Assembly: GCA_008638375.1 (NCBI GenBank)
Contig: CM018032.1
Coordinates: 53,183,882-53,247,881 of the forward strand
Source: Nyssa sinensis
Lineage: Eukaryota > Streptophyta > Magnoliopsida > Cornales > Nyssaceae
Direction: 5' to 3'
Length of the DNA stretch: 64,000 nt
Notes under the pieces: generated by a model
What the model was told of the DNA's origin: nothing
What the model saw: only the letters and a program-made list of their open reading frames with translations
Database searches by the model: none
In this document: positions 13,921-26,383 of the stretch, in pieces
Numbering within the stretch: position 1 is the first letter of the stretch
Layout: every line of letters starts with the position of its first letter
Translations under genes and position numbers: made by a program

Positions 13921-15316
13921 TCCATAGGGAATGCTTGATTATGAATTGTTAGGGAAATGAATTAGGTTAACGCTACTAGAATGATAGAATTTAGTGTGAC
14001 TTCATTGGAAGGATTTAATTGAGTTTCAGACCAAAAGGTCATGTTGCTCAACTCTTTCTTACGATGGGAGAACAAGAAGTGAACTCAACTTTGAAAGGAG
14101 TTACACTCGAAGCAATATACTTAACTAATAATAGAAGTTGATGGAGATGCTTGCCTTAGATATAGAAGAGACAAGATATGCAAGAATCAGCCTTGACATA
14201 GATAGAAGGAGGTAGAACTCAACTTAGATAGAAGTGCGAAAAGTTATGAAAAAAAATCACATTGATGAAAAAATCTTACCTCAGTTAGAGGAATATGAGA
14301 TTTACTCAACTTATAGAGGAGTAAGAAGAATATACTCAACTTAGATAGGAGTGAAAAAGATGTACTCAACTTAGATGGGAGTAAAGAAATGTACTCATTG
14401 AATGAGAAAAAAATGTTGTGAAACATGTTTTTGTTTTTTGAAAAGGATTTTTCAATTAGAGAAAATTCTGACTTTTGGCTTGGACTCTGCTAACTCCTAG
14501 ATCAATAGTAATCAAGTTGGTTAATCAGGTCGAAAGAACCATTGCTTGGTTTCAAGTGGCGAGATTGTCCATCTTTGAAGATGATTTAAGAAAATCTACT
14601 TGAGCTATGAATTTAAGGTATGAAGGCTTAGGAGACTTGATTAGCTAAACACTTATTTCAAGTTCATAAATAAAATATTTTTGCCCTTCCAAATGATTTG
14701 GAGATTCGTTTGAAAACTTCAAAGTACTTATTTTGAGCATGATTCAATCTGATCAATTGAGAAAATGAGAATCATTGATCTTCACAACAGATTGTGCATT
14801 TAACTGAGCATGTTGGATGAAATCATTGAATAAAAGAAATTTTGGGTGAGCCAAAGTGATGGAGACTTTACCCATGATGTGGGCAAAGTTGTTAAGGCAC
14901 GAAAAATGAGAAATGAAACCCTTTAGCTAGAAAAAAATGTCTTTATATTGGCATGAAAGAGCCCCTTGATTAGGAAAAATTGTATGATTAAGAGTATGAG
15001 TTACTCTTAGAATGAACAAGGCATAAGGGAGTCCCTTATGAAGTAAGGACGAGTTATTTCAAAAAGTGGGAAAGCAATTTGGTGCAAATAGGTAGGCATG
15101 GAGTCCCTTGATGAGTTCCTTCAAAAAAATGGGTGAAGAATAAAGAGACAATGTGGTGCAAGCTGGTAAGGAGAAAGTCTCTTGTCTGAAACTGTTTGTT
15201 ACATGACCCATCTATTTGTAAGACCCTTTGAAAAAGCTCTTGGTTGAAATGTGGCAATTCTCTTAAGCAAGCAAAACCTCAAGGTGGTCTTAGTATTAGG
15301 GATGAAACATAGGCTA
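13921..15316. other. Non-coding interior of the Ogre-like element
   Basis: No pol domain is recognisable on either strand. At 14090-14400 a shorter phrase (TACTCAACTTAGATAGGAGT) is repeated several times with variation. The sequence continues after the solo LTR at 19491. Confidence 0.5.
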
Positions 15317-15923
15317 TGTAATACCCCGACCCGAATTAGGGACTATTAAGCTGTTGTGTTAAAATTAGAAATCGATGCCTTTAGTAACGAGGTCGGTTTC
15401 AACCCCGACGCGCGAACTTTTAAGTAAATGTCCTGAAAAGTCAGGACGACTGTACATCACTTTCGTTGCAATCACCAACTTGTCGGTTCCGTGATAAGTA
15501 TATTTTCATGTTGACTGTCGGTCAACGATACGAGTATGAGATTTAGGCAAGCATTACGAAGTTACGAAGGATTAGTGTAAAGATTATACACTTAAAGAGA
15601 ATAATTAATTTTTAAAGTAATTAATTATTTTAATATGAGAAATAAATTGTAACATACATATATATATAATTAAATGCAAAAATATATACTATATAAATAA
15701 TGGTAACTTTAAATATGTATATATATGTAATTATACATGAATATATATATATATATGAGTGTGTGTCTGCATGCATGCATGTATGTTAAAATATGTATAT
15801 ATGAGATGTATGTATATTATATATGGAATAAGAGAGCATGCTATTGTCCAAAGTGTACAAAAGTGAGTGTGTGTCAAAGAGAGGTGTGTGTATTATCCAA
15901 GGTGTATTAGGGTGTGAACCATG

Positions 15924-15958
<35 letters not shown>

Positions 15959-17004
15959 AAGTAAAATACAAGTCAAACACCACACACACACACAACTGGC
16001 CACTCAATGGCCTGCCAAACAGTGGCAATTCAGACCCACTCATGAAGAAACCTGAAATTGGCTAACCCAAGTAGAGGGGCAATCAGATTTGCCATGATTC
16101 ACATCTCTATATACAAATATGCATGGTGCTTGTACACACACACACAACCATCCGAGAGTGAGGGAGAGATTGAAGGAGATTCTAGGACGTTCAGAAGTGG
16201 GAAGCAAGAAGCAAAGGGGAGAGAAACAGTTTGGAACAAGGTAAACCCACAAAACACTTGAATTTCTCTCTCTAGAATTTCTATACGTATGAATCTGTTT
16301 TAGCCTTTGATTTAGTATAAATGATGATTAAAATGAATATACATGAACTAGGCATGATTAATTGAACCTAAAACACCTTAGAAACATCAGCCATACACAA
16401 GGCAGCCATGGATGGACCTTGCTCAAGCAGGTCTGAACCGACGTTTACCAATTCCATTTTGGCTTATCAAGACTTCAAACTGAGGCCATGAGGGTTCTAA
16501 GAACCCTACTACGCGATCACAAAACTCAAAAATTGACCTCCATAATACGAGTTGCAGGTACGGGTTTCAAAACACAACCTCACACCCTTACCATTAAACC
16601 CTCTTTTATGAATGAAAACTGAATCCCCATGAAGAGGGGATCAAAACAAGCTAAACCCCATGAAAAATAATCAAGAAATGAGCCTGAACCGTGAGTTTAC
16701 AATTCGGATTATCATGGCTTAAACCGAGCCTTTGAGCTAAATTCGAAGCTCTAAATCAATGTAAGAACGTGCCTTAAGTTCCTAGAAACTATTTGGATAA
16801 AAAACAGTGGGATTTCCTTGAACAAAAATCCACGAAAATGGAAGAAATGAAACGCAGAAATTAGGGCAACAATAGGGGTCGAATAAAGAAGGTGATAGTG
16901 AGTTAACTCGGTTTTAAAAGCCCTGACCGAGTCGACTCGGACACGTGGCGGTGTCTAGAGTTGCCACCTAATTAAAAACGACGACGTCGTTTTGGGCCTA
17001 TTAC

Positions 17005-17040
<36 letters not shown>
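17005..17040. repeat. (TA)n microsatellite
   Basis: An uninterrupted TA run in solo LTR copy 2. Another TA/GT compound run lies at about 15919-15958. Confidence 0.9.
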
Positions 17041-17073
17041 CGGTTTAAGTTTAAAAGAAAAGAGGAGAAATTC

Positions 17074-17144
17074 GCGGTCAGTAGGGTTCGAACCCCTGAC
17101 CTCACGTGCCCATGCGCCCATCCTTTCCACTCGGCCACGCATGC
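17074..17144 (-). other. tRNA-like sequence with A and B boxes inside solo LTR copy 2
   Basis: On the - strand GTGGCCGAGTGG resembles the A box of Leu/Ser-type tRNAs. GGGTTCGAACCC, about 40 bases later, is a full B-box palindrome. The segment lacks a convincing acceptor stem, so it is more likely a tRNA-derived relic than a working tRNA gene. Confidence 0.45.
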
Positions 17145-17220
17145 GCGTGTGTCACATATGGGGCAATATTTATATATAATATATATAAATAAATCAGAAA
17201 ATAAAAGGTGCATTTTGCAC

Positions 17221-17295
17221 CTAACAGGAATCGAACGTGGTATCTATGGGGAGAGAGGTGACACGCTGGCCAGCGTGCCACCCTATTCGACCTGT
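17221..17295 (-). other. Second tRNA-like sequence inside solo LTR copy 2
   Basis: On the - strand GGTCGAATAGGGTGGC is A-box-like and CGTTCGATTCCTG is B-box-like. It lies 77 bases from the first tRNA-like segment, in the same orientation. It is probably a decayed tRNA-derived piece. Confidence 0.35.
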
Positions 17296-19490
17296 TATTT
17301 ATTGCGCACTAAATATATATATCTCATACTTTATAAATTTAATTTATTTAATTAAATTAAATACTCCGAAATGGCCCGGTGTTCAAATGAGATGAGTTAT
17401 ATATGTAATCTTACTATCTTGGACCTCCTGAGTCCATTGGTGAGGTCCACGACATGAGATGAGGTCTCAAAAAATTAAAGACCCCTAAAAATGTCAAAAT
17501 GACCAAAATGCCCCTGCCCCATAAATAAGTCAAACGAGGTCCAAATAAAATAAATAAATAGTGGATTCTAACTATTTCAAACATTCTGAATCTAATAGGT
17601 GGGGTCCGTTTCATAAGGCGGGACTCTGAAAAATTTAGACACGTTAAGGTATAAATTAGCAAAATACCTCATAACATGTCCTAAGCCGAATTAAATTCTA
17701 AGAAAGCCTAAACTGACTTTCTTCGATGCTCCGGACTAAATGGATAGAGTCTATCTGACCAAAAGAAATGTCTAAAATAAAAAGACATAAAATTTGATGA
17801 ATAGCATCTATCAGATGATTATAAACTAAAGTATTGCCGAAATATTAAACTAAGACAAGTACGAGGAAATACGATACTAGAAGATACGATATGTAAATAT
17901 GTGAAGTAAATAAATTAAATTAAAGTTAATGGAACTACCAGAAGAGTATAAAATAAAATAAATTTAATTCCTAATACATTAAGATGTGTCATAGGTTAAG
18001 AATGAGCACGTAAGAAATTTATGAAATCATGTTAGGATCTAATACGATCTAAGCATAAGCTAAGAAGCATCAGTAGGAGATGTTTGAAGTGAATGTGAAG
18101 TTAATGAGGTTATTTATGAATTGTTCTTAGGAACTACAAAGGAAGTGAGAAAGCGCATTATTAGCACTAACCCTAAAGGACCAAGGTGAGTAATCTTGCA
18201 TTTGAAGTGGAGGCTTTAACTCCACGGATTTCAACGAATGTTTTTAAGTTCAAGATATTTTCAGCATTGATATATCAAAATTCAGTATTCATGATTTCTG
18301 TTTTCTTAAATATTCTGCTATGACATGCTCCACGATTATTCACATGTTTATATCCATAAATGTTTCCTTTTCAAAATAGTTATCATGTCTGAATTCCTCA
18401 AATATTCTGAATTTGATTACTGCAAGTATTGAAGCATCACTGCAAAAGTTATACGTCACATGTTTTAAATACTCATAAAAGGCTTTTATATAAAAGTCAT
18501 ATGACAAACGTTTTGCAAGATAAATAATAAGCACATAGGTAGTGTTGTGAGTTGTACGGAACTCAACGGACCTATCATGTGCATCATCACATAGGTAGTG
18601 AGTAGAGTTGTACGGAACCCCGCGGATCTATCATGTGAAATGCCCGGTAACTAGGATCTAATCCTCCAGGCAAATGAGATATCTCCACGTATACGTAAAA
18701 CGGGAGTCTGGTTCGAAACAAATTCCACCTAATCAGAGAGAAAATATGACAAACGATTTTGGAAATGGAAGCAGGTTTTACCCCCATTTTCACTATGCAT
18801 GTTTACATGATTTTAAGTTACATGTTCTGAAATACACATACTCTTTTATGGAAATAAATGTTCTAGCTTGAATACCTTGAATGTTTCAAAGCTACATATT
18901 TTAAGAATGCATGTTCTCTATGTTCAAGTATACGACCAATTGGTAGTTGAGTATTTTATGAACTCTCATGTACAAAACCTCTACCAATTGAAAACCCATG
19001 ATAGATGTAGGAATTACTCATTGGGCTTTTCGAAGCTCACCCCATTCCCCAACATTTTTCAGGTGATGATGGTTGGACACTAGCTCAATTTGGGGAGCAA
19101 TGATGGCAGCTCCAGTAGGATCTGGGGATATTTTGGAAGTATTAGGACCCATCATTAGTCAAACTTTTGTAATTGAAATTTTTGGACAATTATGTACTTA
19201 AGCCCGAGGGGCACTTGGATATGTGCTATGTAAAAATCTTTAGTTAATATCATTATGCTCTGATTATTATATTTACGTGTACCGCTATGAAGAGCGGCAA
19301 TATCAGGCGGATATGCGACAGATGTTTTCTTTTAAGAAAAGAAAAAAAGTTTTTCACGCTTCCGCAACCACAGGTCACATCGCTGTCTGATATTGTTGCT
19401 TATGTAGGAGCCTTGTCCCGAGGCCTTCGGGTCTCGGGGCGACGGTCGCGATCCGGTAATCCGCATAGGGTGGGTTTCAGGGTTGTGACA

Positions 19491-20515
19491 GGCTAGGGTA
19501 AGGTTTACCAAATGAAAGGTATATAAGGCCCAAAATCACGTGTTCATAGTACCAAGCCCCTTATGTGTATCTCTTTGATGTGCATAACTTTGATATGCAT
19601 AACCTTGATGTGCATATTCTTTTTTGTACATGACCCTTTTTAGCAAGACCTTCATAACCAAGCCTAAAGTGACTTCTTAGGCTACCTAAGTATCTATTTT
19701 TTAGGAGAATCAAGTCTAATGTAGTTTATTGCTTGCTTGAATCTCTTTGAGACATACAAGGCTTGATTGATTGATTTCTTGCATCATTCCTTAGAAAATG
19801 CTTCTTTTAATCAAGCCATGTTTTTCTTTTCATTGCTTTTTGACTCTTTTAGTTTGTTTTGTCACTTTCTTGTTTGGAAATGTTTTCCTTCATGAGGCAA
19901 TGATGTTTTTTTCTATGAAGGCATTGAGAGAGTGCAAACATAGTAGGCTTCCCCCCTCCCCCAAGGTTTGGTATATGGGTTTAAGAAAGAAAGGCTGATC
20001 AATCAGGCTCAAAGGGTTTGCAAATGGACATCTTGATATGGGTGATAGGATAGATTTAGTTTGCCAAGTGATGGCCCCTTATTCTTAGGAATTGCTTGCT
20101 GTTAGGAAACAATCCCATTGTTGAGACTCACGATGTTGATATTTGCTTAGGGTCATGATTATCTTTTTTGGATTTGAATCAAATAAGATATGTTTGAGAC
20201 AAATGGATAAATTGGTGAACAATGAGAAATCAAGATGATTGATGAAGTTTGATGATGCTGAGATTCAACAGATTTACTCTTATTGTGAATTTGATGACAT
20301 TCATTTTCTTGAAGAATCAAAATGAATCATGCAAATATTTTTTTGAAAGTTTCTTAAAAGAATCTTTATTGAAACATGTAGAAACACAGATAGAAATTAT
20401 CCATAAAGAATAAAACAATGATCTTTGGCTTGGAAAACTCCTGATTCTTGATTATGGGCTAATTTTGGTTGATCCTTGAAGGAAGAGGCCCAATGGCTTG
20501 TTCATCAATCAAATC
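19491..20515. other. Non-coding interior of the Ogre-like element
   Basis: No domain is recognised on either strand. It lies downstream (on the - strand) of the gag remnant, where pol would be expected in a complete element. Its absence supports a non-autonomous copy. Confidence 0.5.
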
Positions 20516-21333
20516 TTAGATAGCATGTCTCAACATGGTGCAATGATTAGTGGAATGACCCGTACATTGATGGTAGGCACAATGCTTGTTCAAATCATAA
20601 CTCTTGGGTATTGGATTTAGAGTGGGCCGAGGATCCAAAGGTTGGAGATGCCCTTTTTCCCAAAGCTTTTGAAAAACTTTGCTCAATGATGAAGAGAGTT
20701 TTGGGAATGATTGTGATGGGCGCCTTCGAGATGAATTTAGTAGGTGGTGAGGCAGTTGAACTAACATACCAAGAGAAAGATTGTTGTGGAGTTAAAGCAC
20801 TGACTGCAATTTTTGAGTTATTGGGCTTGATTTTTTGTGTAGGCTTCCTCAATGTTCCATCATTGATTGCATTCTCGATTTGGATTCCAACCCCTATAAG
20901 AGCTTTGAAAATCTCAAAGTAGTGGGCAAACAATGATTCATGGTAGATGAAAAGCAAGTTCTTCTTTACCATTTACACTTGTTCAATTTCACTTGGCTTA
21001 TTGACCATCTGGGCCACTTTGACCCTTCATTGGGTGATGAAAGTAGAAAGAGTCTCTTTGGGTTCTTACTTGGTGGTCTCAAGGTTCCTAAGTGTGATGT
21101 CCAACTCATTGTTGTAATTGTACTACTTGACAAAGGCTGCAAAATTGTTCCCAGTCTTTGGATATAAGCTCTTCTAAGTCTAAGAGCCAATGGAGATCTA
21201 CCTCGGTTAATGTTTGGTGGAGTATTTGAGCCATCATTTTAGTTGTAGCCCCTATTGGTTGCATGGTCCGAACATAGAGCTTGAGATGGGTTTTTGGGCA
21301 TGTGGTCCCATTGAATTTGTCTAAGTTTGGCAT
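20516..21333 (-). pseudogene. gag remnant of the Ogre/Tat-like element
   Basis: The - strand frames carry PNLDKFNGTTCPKTHLKLYV and an LDLEELISKDWEQF block. These match the N-terminal region of the plant gypsy gag (Retrotrans_gag-like). After frameshifts comes CAYHQCTGHSTNHCTMLRHAI, the zinc-knuckle-like region typical of Tat/Ogre gag. At least two frameshifts and a stop just after the knuckle disable it. No protease follows. Gag would form the retroelement's virus-like particle; here it is only a fossil. Confidence 0.8.
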
Positions 21334-23410
21334 TTTGAAAACTTGTGGGGCAAACAGACCTCTGAATACAAGGAGAGTTTGTAGATATCAATCATGTCAT
21401 CTTCATAGTTGGATTTACATATAAGGGCTTCCATCTTTTCTAACCTTTTGAGAAGGGCCTCTTCATTGGTGTTAGGCTTTTCTTGAGGTTTGACTTCATT
21501 TTGGAGCCCATTTTGTTCGGCTCGATTAAACTAATCATTTATGGCTGCATCTTGGGCTTATTGATTCTATGGGAGATGATCTTAAGGAGGTATAAGTGGT
21601 TGGTTATTGGGAGCATTGTAAAGCCCTGTTCGAACTAGTAGAGGTGGTGGTAATCCTTGTTGTAACAGTTCTTGGACTGTCTGGGAGAGCCTCTATGTTT
21701 CATCTCTATAATTGGTCATGTCTTTTCTGATTTCTGCCAAAATCTAGAGTAATTGATCCTAATTCACAGTTACAAGGTGTAGTGATTGACTTGATTTTGA
21801 TGTCATGATTTTCAGGCTCAACCGAGGGAATAAAAGTTGCAATGGGATAGGAAAACTCAATGATTTTTTATTTTTATTTTTTTATCACCAAATGAGAGTA
21901 GAGGAGTTTAAATCTAAGCCAATAGTGCAAAGAGTTTTTTTATTTTAAAACTTTGAGTAGGAAAAGACCCAATCTAAATGGAAAAGAAGATAATTTCTTA
22001 CAAAATGAAGTATGCACTTTTTTTTTGAATTTATTGATTTTTTGATTTTTTTAAAAAAAGTGTGGGCATAATGCCTAGGTAGCCCCTAAGTCCTAAGAGG
22101 ATGGAACGATTTGCTTAAATGAGAAAAACAATCCTAAAGGTTAGGAAGAAGCAATCCCAATGGACTTTATTAGACTTTACCAGAGAGGTCAAAATGAACC
22201 TTGATTAATGATATGAAGATTCTAAAAAGAGGTGACTCTTGAAAAGGAATTGAAAACCTATTTCGAGTGGTTAGCATGATAGGAATAATTGAAAGGGGGG
22301 CCACAAATTGGAGCCCGACTTGATTCCTAAGACGACTAAAGAATTCGGATTGTGAAATCTCGGAAGTCGTACGTAGCCTCTAATTTTTGGCATAATGACT
22401 TGAATGAAAGTCATTTCTAGGTTTCGAGGGAAAGATTCCTAAAGGTTCGAATCCTAACAAACATAAACCAGACCTTTACTAAAATCAAACCATAAAGTGT
22501 GATACTTGATTAGAAATCAAGTTGATTCTAATTGTGTGATGAGAACAAGCCCAAAAAGTTTATTTTGAAAGTCATTTGTTAGCCTTGGCTAGCCAGTTGT
22601 GATTACCTGCTTTTTGGAAAACACCTATGTTATTTAACTTGTTTGGTGTCAAGGAAAATCTAAGAAAGTCTCATTTGTAGCCCCATTGCAACTTGCAAAA
22701 TTGGTTTTTTAGGAAAAAATTAGAGTTTTTCAAAAAAATTCAGAAAATTGGAAAACATTTCTAGAGCAGAGGACCTAGAACTCTGTGTATCGATCGACAC
22801 ACAGATATTTTTAACCTCTGTGCCGATCGACCAACAAAGAGGGGTATTTTTTTTCAATTTTTTGATTTTCTGACTTCGTGAAATTGTACGAAAAGTTCGT
22901 GCATGTCTTACCAAAACTAGGTTTATAGTCCTAAATCATGAATCTAAGGTAGATTATATGAATGACGCTTCGATCAGATAAAGGTTTAAGGTTCCCATTC
23001 TGACAGGACGTGCCATATACCTCCCACATCCATTAGATTGTAATGACTATGGTCAAACGGAACAGCATCGCCTTTTTGCATACCATTCCAAAGACACTAG
23101 AATGTAGTGTCCTCGGTCAAGCGGTATTTGATCAAGGAGTGGAGGGCTTTCACTGTCAACACCCATCAAGCTGAGTGAGTATACAGGGTGAGGACTACTA
23201 GTTGTTCAAGGTTTAAAGGGTATGTAGTGCAAATACAATGTAAGTGATGTGTGTGTAATGCACTCATATTTTAGTCTCTTTTTTATTCATCCATCCATAC
23301 ATTCAAGCACACATCCATTTATCCATCATAAAGCATAAAAATAAATAAATGTAAAGTAAGTAAACAAAATAGCCTTGAAGTGAATACTTCACCTAGCCTA
23401 GCCCTCTTTA
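21334..23410. other. Leader region between primer-binding site and gag of the Ogre-like element
   Basis: Long untranslated leaders before gag are usual in Ogre/Tat elements. No intact frame is visible. It contains a short near-palindromic phrase around TCGATCGACACACAG and GCCGATCGACC at 22790-22832. Confidence 0.5.
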
Positions 23411-23430
23411 GTCCCCAACAGAGTCGTCAC
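23411..23430 (-). other. Primer-binding site of the Ogre-like element
   Basis: Directly inside the LTR, the - strand reads GTGACGACTCTGTTGGGGAC. This is close to the TGGCGACTC...GGGGA motif complementary to tRNA-Arg that Tat/Ogre elements use to prime reverse transcription. It fixes element orientation as -. Confidence 0.7.
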
Positions 23431-25322
23431 TGTGGGCACTAACATTGAAAAAAATCCTTTTTATGAATTTAAATGGATTCCGGCTGTCTCCTTCCTTTAA
23501 GGTAACAAGGAGCGCCTCTTATGAAAGATAAAGAGATTGAGGAGTCATTAGCTTGTTTTTTAGCAAGAAACAAGCAAACTCATTACAGATTGAACAATAC
23601 ATATAAAGGAAAATTGAAAGGAATGAAAAATAAATTACATTACCTTGATTCCTAAATACATACTAAAGATCCCTTAACATGGATCAAAACAAAGATAAAG
23701 CACTGAAAATATAAACACAGAGAAACGAGTTCGAGGGCTAAAGTATAAAGTGGGAAGTGTTAGGCACCCACCCACCCCGCTCGATCTGGATGGATCAACC
23801 TCGAATATTCACTTGCAAGGCTATTTTGTTATGAGAAAATTGAAAAGAAGTATGGAAGTATGGAATAAATACATAATAAAGAATCTGGTGTAAAGAAGTA
23901 AAAAACAGAACAGAAAAGACATAAAATAAATTTAACTCGAGCACGAAGGCTTCCTACGTATCCGTTCAGAAGAATAAAATCAAATTCACATAGTTCTCCG
24001 GTTTACCCTCTTTTATCAAGAGTGATAAAAGAGATGAGATCAACCGGATCTAAAGAGAAAGAAACTGTTAAGGGTTGCCTTATGCAGTCGTGGTAGTCGA
24101 GCAGACCTTCGGCTTGTTTTTGGTTCAAAAAATGTCATTTTGACTAGCTTCACGAAGAGAGGCTGTCATTTCAACAAGGCTTCAGCCTTAGGAGAGAGAG
24201 GGTTCTTGTAAAGAAAACCCTAGAATTAACCTAACAGCGCAAGGCTATAGAAACCATATTTCCTTTGTATATTTTCGTGTCCCTAAAACTGATGGCCTGG
24301 GGGCTCTATTTACAAGGAAATATAAAGATTTGATCCAAGGGTTTAAGATGAAACCTTAAAACGGAGGGCTAGAATCATGTCTTAAGTGATAATTATATAA
24401 TTAAATATATAGAAAATTAAATAAGAATGATTATCCTAACTAAATGAATTAATAAATAATTATGACAATGCATGAACCAATAGAATTGATGTCTGCATAC
24501 AAGATCCAATAAGAGAAAAGAGAAACAGAATTTAAATGAAAAATAACTCTAAAATGAAAACGTGTAGGTTCAATGTATCTCCATTTGACGAAATATCACG
24601 CAACCAAATTTATGAAAATTCTAAAAGTAGAAAGTTCTAATTAAGCCTAAATAGACTACTATCATTCAAGATTACCAAATCTCTTCCCAATTTGGTAGAG
24701 AATCTCTAGATTGTCACAAGACATATGAAAATGTCAAATTATCCCCAATTCGTCACCAAAGGGTTAAAATTATCAAATTACCCCCATATGGGTAAAATGA
24801 TATAGAAATTATGAAAATACCCTTCAAGTAACTAGGAAGTCCTATTGAGGGTAGGATTGTGCCAAAATGCCCTTAGTGGGCAAAAATGTGTCAAAATTAC
24901 CGAAACGTCCTCTGATGGGTAGAAAAGTCCTAACAGGAGTGGGACTCTGTCAGGAACAATCTTACTTGGACTGAGATTATAGCATGAGAGTCTTAATGAG
25001 AGTGAGACTCTATCAGGAATAGTCTTACTTGGACTAGGACCCTAGTAGGAAAGTCCTAACGAGAGTGAGACTCTATCGGGAAGAGTTGTACTCAGACTGC
25101 GACTCTGACAGGAGAGTCCTAATGAGAATGAGACTCTATCAGAAAGAGTCGTACTTGTATTGAGATTGTGACATGAGAGCCCTAACAGGAATATGACTTT
25201 GTTATGAGTAGTCCTAATGAGAATAGGACTCAATTGGGAAGAGCTCTTACTTGAAGTAGGCTTCTTAACATAATCATCGATTTTTATTACTTAATCAAGG
25301 GCCACAAAATTAGGTGTCTACA
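23431..25322 (-). repeat. 5' LTR of the Ogre/Tat-like element
   Basis: It starts TGTGGGCACT and ends GTGTCTACA on the + strand, and is homologous to 7546-9452 plus 12513-12523. It contains the same internal array of about 66 bp (24920-25250). Confidence 0.87.
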
Positions 25323-26364
25323 TTATCAAATATTTTTGGGTGGCCAAACAAACATGGGGATTATCTCCTTTGGGCTTACAAAGTGAGGCTTTTCACCCAA
25401 CTTCTTGTTGTGCTTGGTTTCATAAAATTGCTGGATGTCTTGATCGAGATGATTTTTGTTTTTTTCTCACCACTTCGTGGGCTCTTTGGAAAAATTGCTA
25501 TTTTTGAGCAATCTAGTCATCTGCCTCCTAAGTTGGCCAGGTTTGCCTCTTCTTATTTCCATGAGTTTAAGAGTTCTCAACGGCCCTCCCCTACCCTAAT
25601 TCAGATTGACAGACAGAATTGGAAACCGCCCAATGGTCAGTTTTATAAGGTTAATTTTGATGTTGCATTATTTAAGTCCTTGGAAATGATAGGGATTAAA
25701 GTGGTGGCCCGTGATGGGGTTGAAAATTTTATTGGTGGGATGTCCAAAAAGATGAAAATTGCAATAGATGTTGCAACAGCGGAATCAATTGCCATTCTAC
25801 ATGCAATATGTTTTTCTGCTGATTTGTTATCGAAGGGGATTCTCTTAGGACCATTAATGGCATTAAATATATGGATAAAGATCTATCGCCTGTAGGAATG
25901 ATTAGGCTTGATGTTAAGCTTCTTTTGAGGTGGTTTCGATCTTTTCAATGTAGTTTTATTCACAAATCTGGTAATGTAGTTGCTCATGAGTTGGCCCAAC
26001 ATTCGAGATATCTTGGTAATGAGTCTATGTGGTTAGAAGAGGCTTTTTTTTTATTCTGAATTCGATACAGTCAAACATGTCTTCTCCATTTTCACACTAA
26101 GGGATAGAGTATAGTCTTTTTTTTTTTTTATATTCTCTTTGGCCTTTGTCACTATTTCCTAACCTTTTGATTTATAGTGGTGTTGGGAAGGATCTAGGTA
26201 AGGTTTTCCACTTTTTAAGCCTCTTCTAGAATGATGTGGATTTTTACTATAGTTTTTTTCGATTCTTGGTGGTTTTCTAGGAGAATTTCCATTGTTCTTT
26301 GTAGCTCTTGGAGCATTTTCACTAATCAATAATATTCTATCGTTTCCTTCAAAAAAAAAAAAAA
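25323..26364 (+). pseudogene. L1-like LINE ORF2, part 3 (RNase H) and 3' end with poly-A
   Basis: LINE sequence resumes with FGWPNKHG. A plant RVT_3-type RNase H follows: KPPNGQFYKVNFDVALFKS carries the first Asp, IDVATAESIAILHAI the Glu, and EGDSLRTING (in a shifted frame near 25835) the second Asp. Then come FIHKSGNVVAHELAQHSR and a stop near 26057. A T-rich 3' UTR of about 300 bases ends in fourteen A residues at 26351-26364. One frameshift lies between the Glu and second Asp blocks. This completes a LINE spread over 22.8 kb by nested insertions. Confidence 0.88.
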
Positions 26365-26383
26365 TTCAACAAATAATAACTTA

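Larger units (their letters stand above)
15317..19490 (+). mobile_element. Solo LTR of the same Ty3/gypsy family, copy 2 (opposite orientation)
   Basis: The element begins TGTAATACCCCGACCCGAAT and ends TTTCAGGGTTGTGACA. It is flanked by perfect GGCTA duplications (15312-15316 and 19491-19495). It spans 4174 bp with no internal coding domain. A GTGATGATGGTTGGACACTAG phrase near 19062 and the terminal sequences are like those of long plant gypsy LTRs. It is longer than copy 1, partly through a microsatellite-rich section (15650-17040) and two tRNA-like segments (17074-17144, 17221-17295). It is inserted in the interior of the Ogre-like element. Confidence 0.82.
7546..25322 (-). mobile_element. 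Ogre/Tat-like LTR retrotransposon, gag-only, nested inside the LINE
   Basis: Two related direct repeats of about 1.9 kb (7546-9452 plus tail 12513-12523; 23431-25322) begin TGTGGGCAC and end GTGTCTACA on the + strand. Read on the - strand they start TGTAGACACC, typical of plant Ty3/gypsy LTRs. Target duplications are TTATT (7541-7545) and TTATC (25323-25327), and LINE sequence is continuous across them. A tRNA-Arg-like primer-binding site abuts the 23431 end, fixing the - orientation. Only gag remains; no protease, RT or integrase was found. Two solo LTRs split the element. Without them it would be about 10.5 kb. It resembles a non-autonomous gag-bearing (TR-GAG-like) derivative. Confidence 0.85.

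Noticed and set aside
17074..17144. Functional tRNA gene
   Set aside because: The A and B boxes are present but no proper acceptor stem or anticodon arm could be drawn.
9453..19490. One 10-kb element bounded by TGTCACGACC and GGTTGTGACA
   Set aside because: The 5-bp duplications show two separate insertions (9453-12512 and 15317-19490), and Ogre-like sequence resumes between them.
19287..19496. 69-codon frame near the end of solo LTR copy 2
   Set aside because: It falls entirely in LTR terminal sequence and reads across the element's end.
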